Assembly: GCA_036258315.1 (NCBI GenBank)
Contig: DATADX010000031.1
Coordinates: 1 to 64,000, forward strand
Reading direction: 5' to 3'
DNA: 64,000 nucleotides
DNA from: DASSYK01 sp036258315
GTDB taxonomy: Bacteria; Actinomycetota; Thermoleophilia; Solirubrobacterales; 70-9
In this document: one piece after another, positions 63,496 to 64,000 of the stretch
Position numbering within the stretch: position 1 is the first letter of the stretch
Layout of the letters: each line of letters begins with the position of its first letter
Translations under genes and position numbers: made by a program
Notes under the pieces: model-generated
Told to the model about the DNA's origin: nothing
Database searches by the model: none
The model's input: the letters and a program-made list of their open reading frames with translations, nothing else

Positions 63496-64000
63496 TCAGC
63501 CCCGGGCCTCGCCAGCCGGACGGCGCCCTGCGTTGTACGCCTCGGCAGCCTCGCGGATTCCCTCGCCGTGGCCCGGCAGGAGGGCCTGGCGGGCGTGGAC
63601 CAGGTAGCGGCGCGGGTGGTGCCGCGGGAGCACGGTCGCGGCGAGCGCCCGGACGAGATAGGGGAAGGCGAGCAGCGGCCGCAGGGCGAGGGCGGTGACG
63701 CGACCGTAGTGCTTGCGCAGGTAGAGGTCGCGGTTGCGGTGGAACTCGACCGCGCGCCGGTCGGTGCCGCTCTCGGAGGCGAGCTGGTCGTGGTGCACGG
63801 CGCGTGCGGCCGGGACGTGCAGGATCGACCAGCCGGCATCGTGGAGGCGCTTGCAGAAGTCGGTCTCGTCGGAATAGACGAAGAAGGCGGGATCGAGATA
63901 GCCGATTCGCGCGGCGGCGTCGTGGCGGACGAGCATCGCGCTCGACTGCACCCAGCCGACCGCTCGGGTGCTCGCGCCGCCGCTCTCCGTGACGAGCCGA
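63496..64000 (-). CDS. Glycosyltransferase family 2 (partial, C-terminal part)
   Basis: This reading frame runs open to the window edge, so the N-terminal catalytic region is missing. The visible part has the family 2 rhamnosyltransferase-like end: WVQSSAMLVRHDAAARIG, FFVYSDETDFCKRLHDAGW (the ED-x-D-like metal/acceptor motif) and HVPAARAVHHD. The remaining about 100 residues form an amphipathic, Arg-rich tail. It is convergent with the flippase (2-bp gap) and likely adds a sugar to the lipid-linked oligosaccharide of this cluster. Confidence 0.85.
   Translation of the reverse strand, partial: RLVTESGGASTRAVGWVQSSAMLVRHDAAARIGYLDPAFFVYSDETDFCKRLHDAGWSILHVPAARAVHHDQLASESGTDRRAVEFHRNRDLYLRKHYGRVTALALRPLLAFPYLVRALAATVLPRHHPRRYLVHARQALLPGHGEGIREAAEAYNAGRRPAGEARG

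Overview
This window looks like the chromosomal replication-origin region of a high-GC actinobacterium. The order rpmH/rnpA/yidD/yidC/jag/rsmG/parA/parB on the minus strand, and dnaA/dnaN/recF/dciA-like/gyrB/gyrA on the plus strand, is the standard bacterial origin neighbourhood. The origin-proximal kinase/FHA/PP2C/rodA/pbpA/pknB cluster, a dUMP-forming-type dCTP deaminase and a menaquinone/bc-complex gene set are actinobacterial traits. A deep-branching class such as Thermoleophilia (Solirubrobacterales or Gaiellales) fits best. That placement is inferred from protein flavour and gene content, not from a 16S gene, and no rRNA is present.

Layout. 1-2.9 kb: a plus-strand cassette of a GlcG/HbpS-like protein, formaldehyde dehydrogenase and formate dehydrogenase. 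2.9-5.0 kb (minus): tRNA-Lys, a membrane-anchored TPR-like protein, tatC and tatA. 5.1-6.1 kb (plus): dcd and a zinc-ribbon protein. 6.2-14.3 kb (minus): one tightly packed nine-gene run for heme, the bc-type complex and menaquinone: hemB, a fused AhbA/AhbB-like protein, hemL, an unknown, qcrA, qcrB, qcrC, ubiE and a polyprenyl synthase. 14.4-16.5 kb: an ABC exporter. 16.5-21.4 kb: a YmdB-like phosphoesterase opposite a four-gene membrane/glycan operon. 21.4-23.8 kb: an aminotransferase and a first ddl. 23.8-24.7 kb: a bifunctional-nuclease-family gene, a decayed SRPBCC fragment and tRNA-Ile. 24.7-38.8 kb: the origin core. 38.9-42.1 kb: a DUF1579-like protein, HNH endonuclease, pheA and a membrane-anchored CARDB-like protein. 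42.1-52.0 kb: kinase-fhaA-fhaB-pstP-rodA-pbpA-pknB-ddl. 52.0-57.2 kb: a third kinase, a DsbA-like protein, purM, uppP and dedA. 57.2-64 kb: surface polysaccharide genes (CapD-like, LytR_C, FlgD-Ig-like, polymerase, flippase, partial glycosyltransferase).

How it works together. The left third couples C1 oxidation and quinol/cytochrome electron transfer with the Tat system, which exports cofactor-loaded proteins and would be expected to handle the Rieske subunit (it carries an RR-type N-terminus). The middle third replicates and segregates the chromosome. The right third senses muropeptide or cell-wall state (PASTA kinase, FHA proteins, PP2C) and builds peptidoglycan and surface polysaccharide, with lipid-carrier recycling supplied by UppP and a DedA protein.

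Most genes overlap or nearly overlap, often by ATGA/GTGA. Many promoters inferred by eye have a TANNNT box only 6-10 bp before a start codon lacking a Shine-Dalgarno, suggesting frequent leaderless or very short-leader mRNAs. No insertion sequence, CRISPR array or prophage was seen. No gene-free stretch exceeds 300 bases. The longest are 24350-24622 (a pseudogene remnant and a promoter), 29317-29543 (rpmH/dnaA promoter region), 33473-33644 (structured gyrB leader) and 27604-27762 (nothing recognised).
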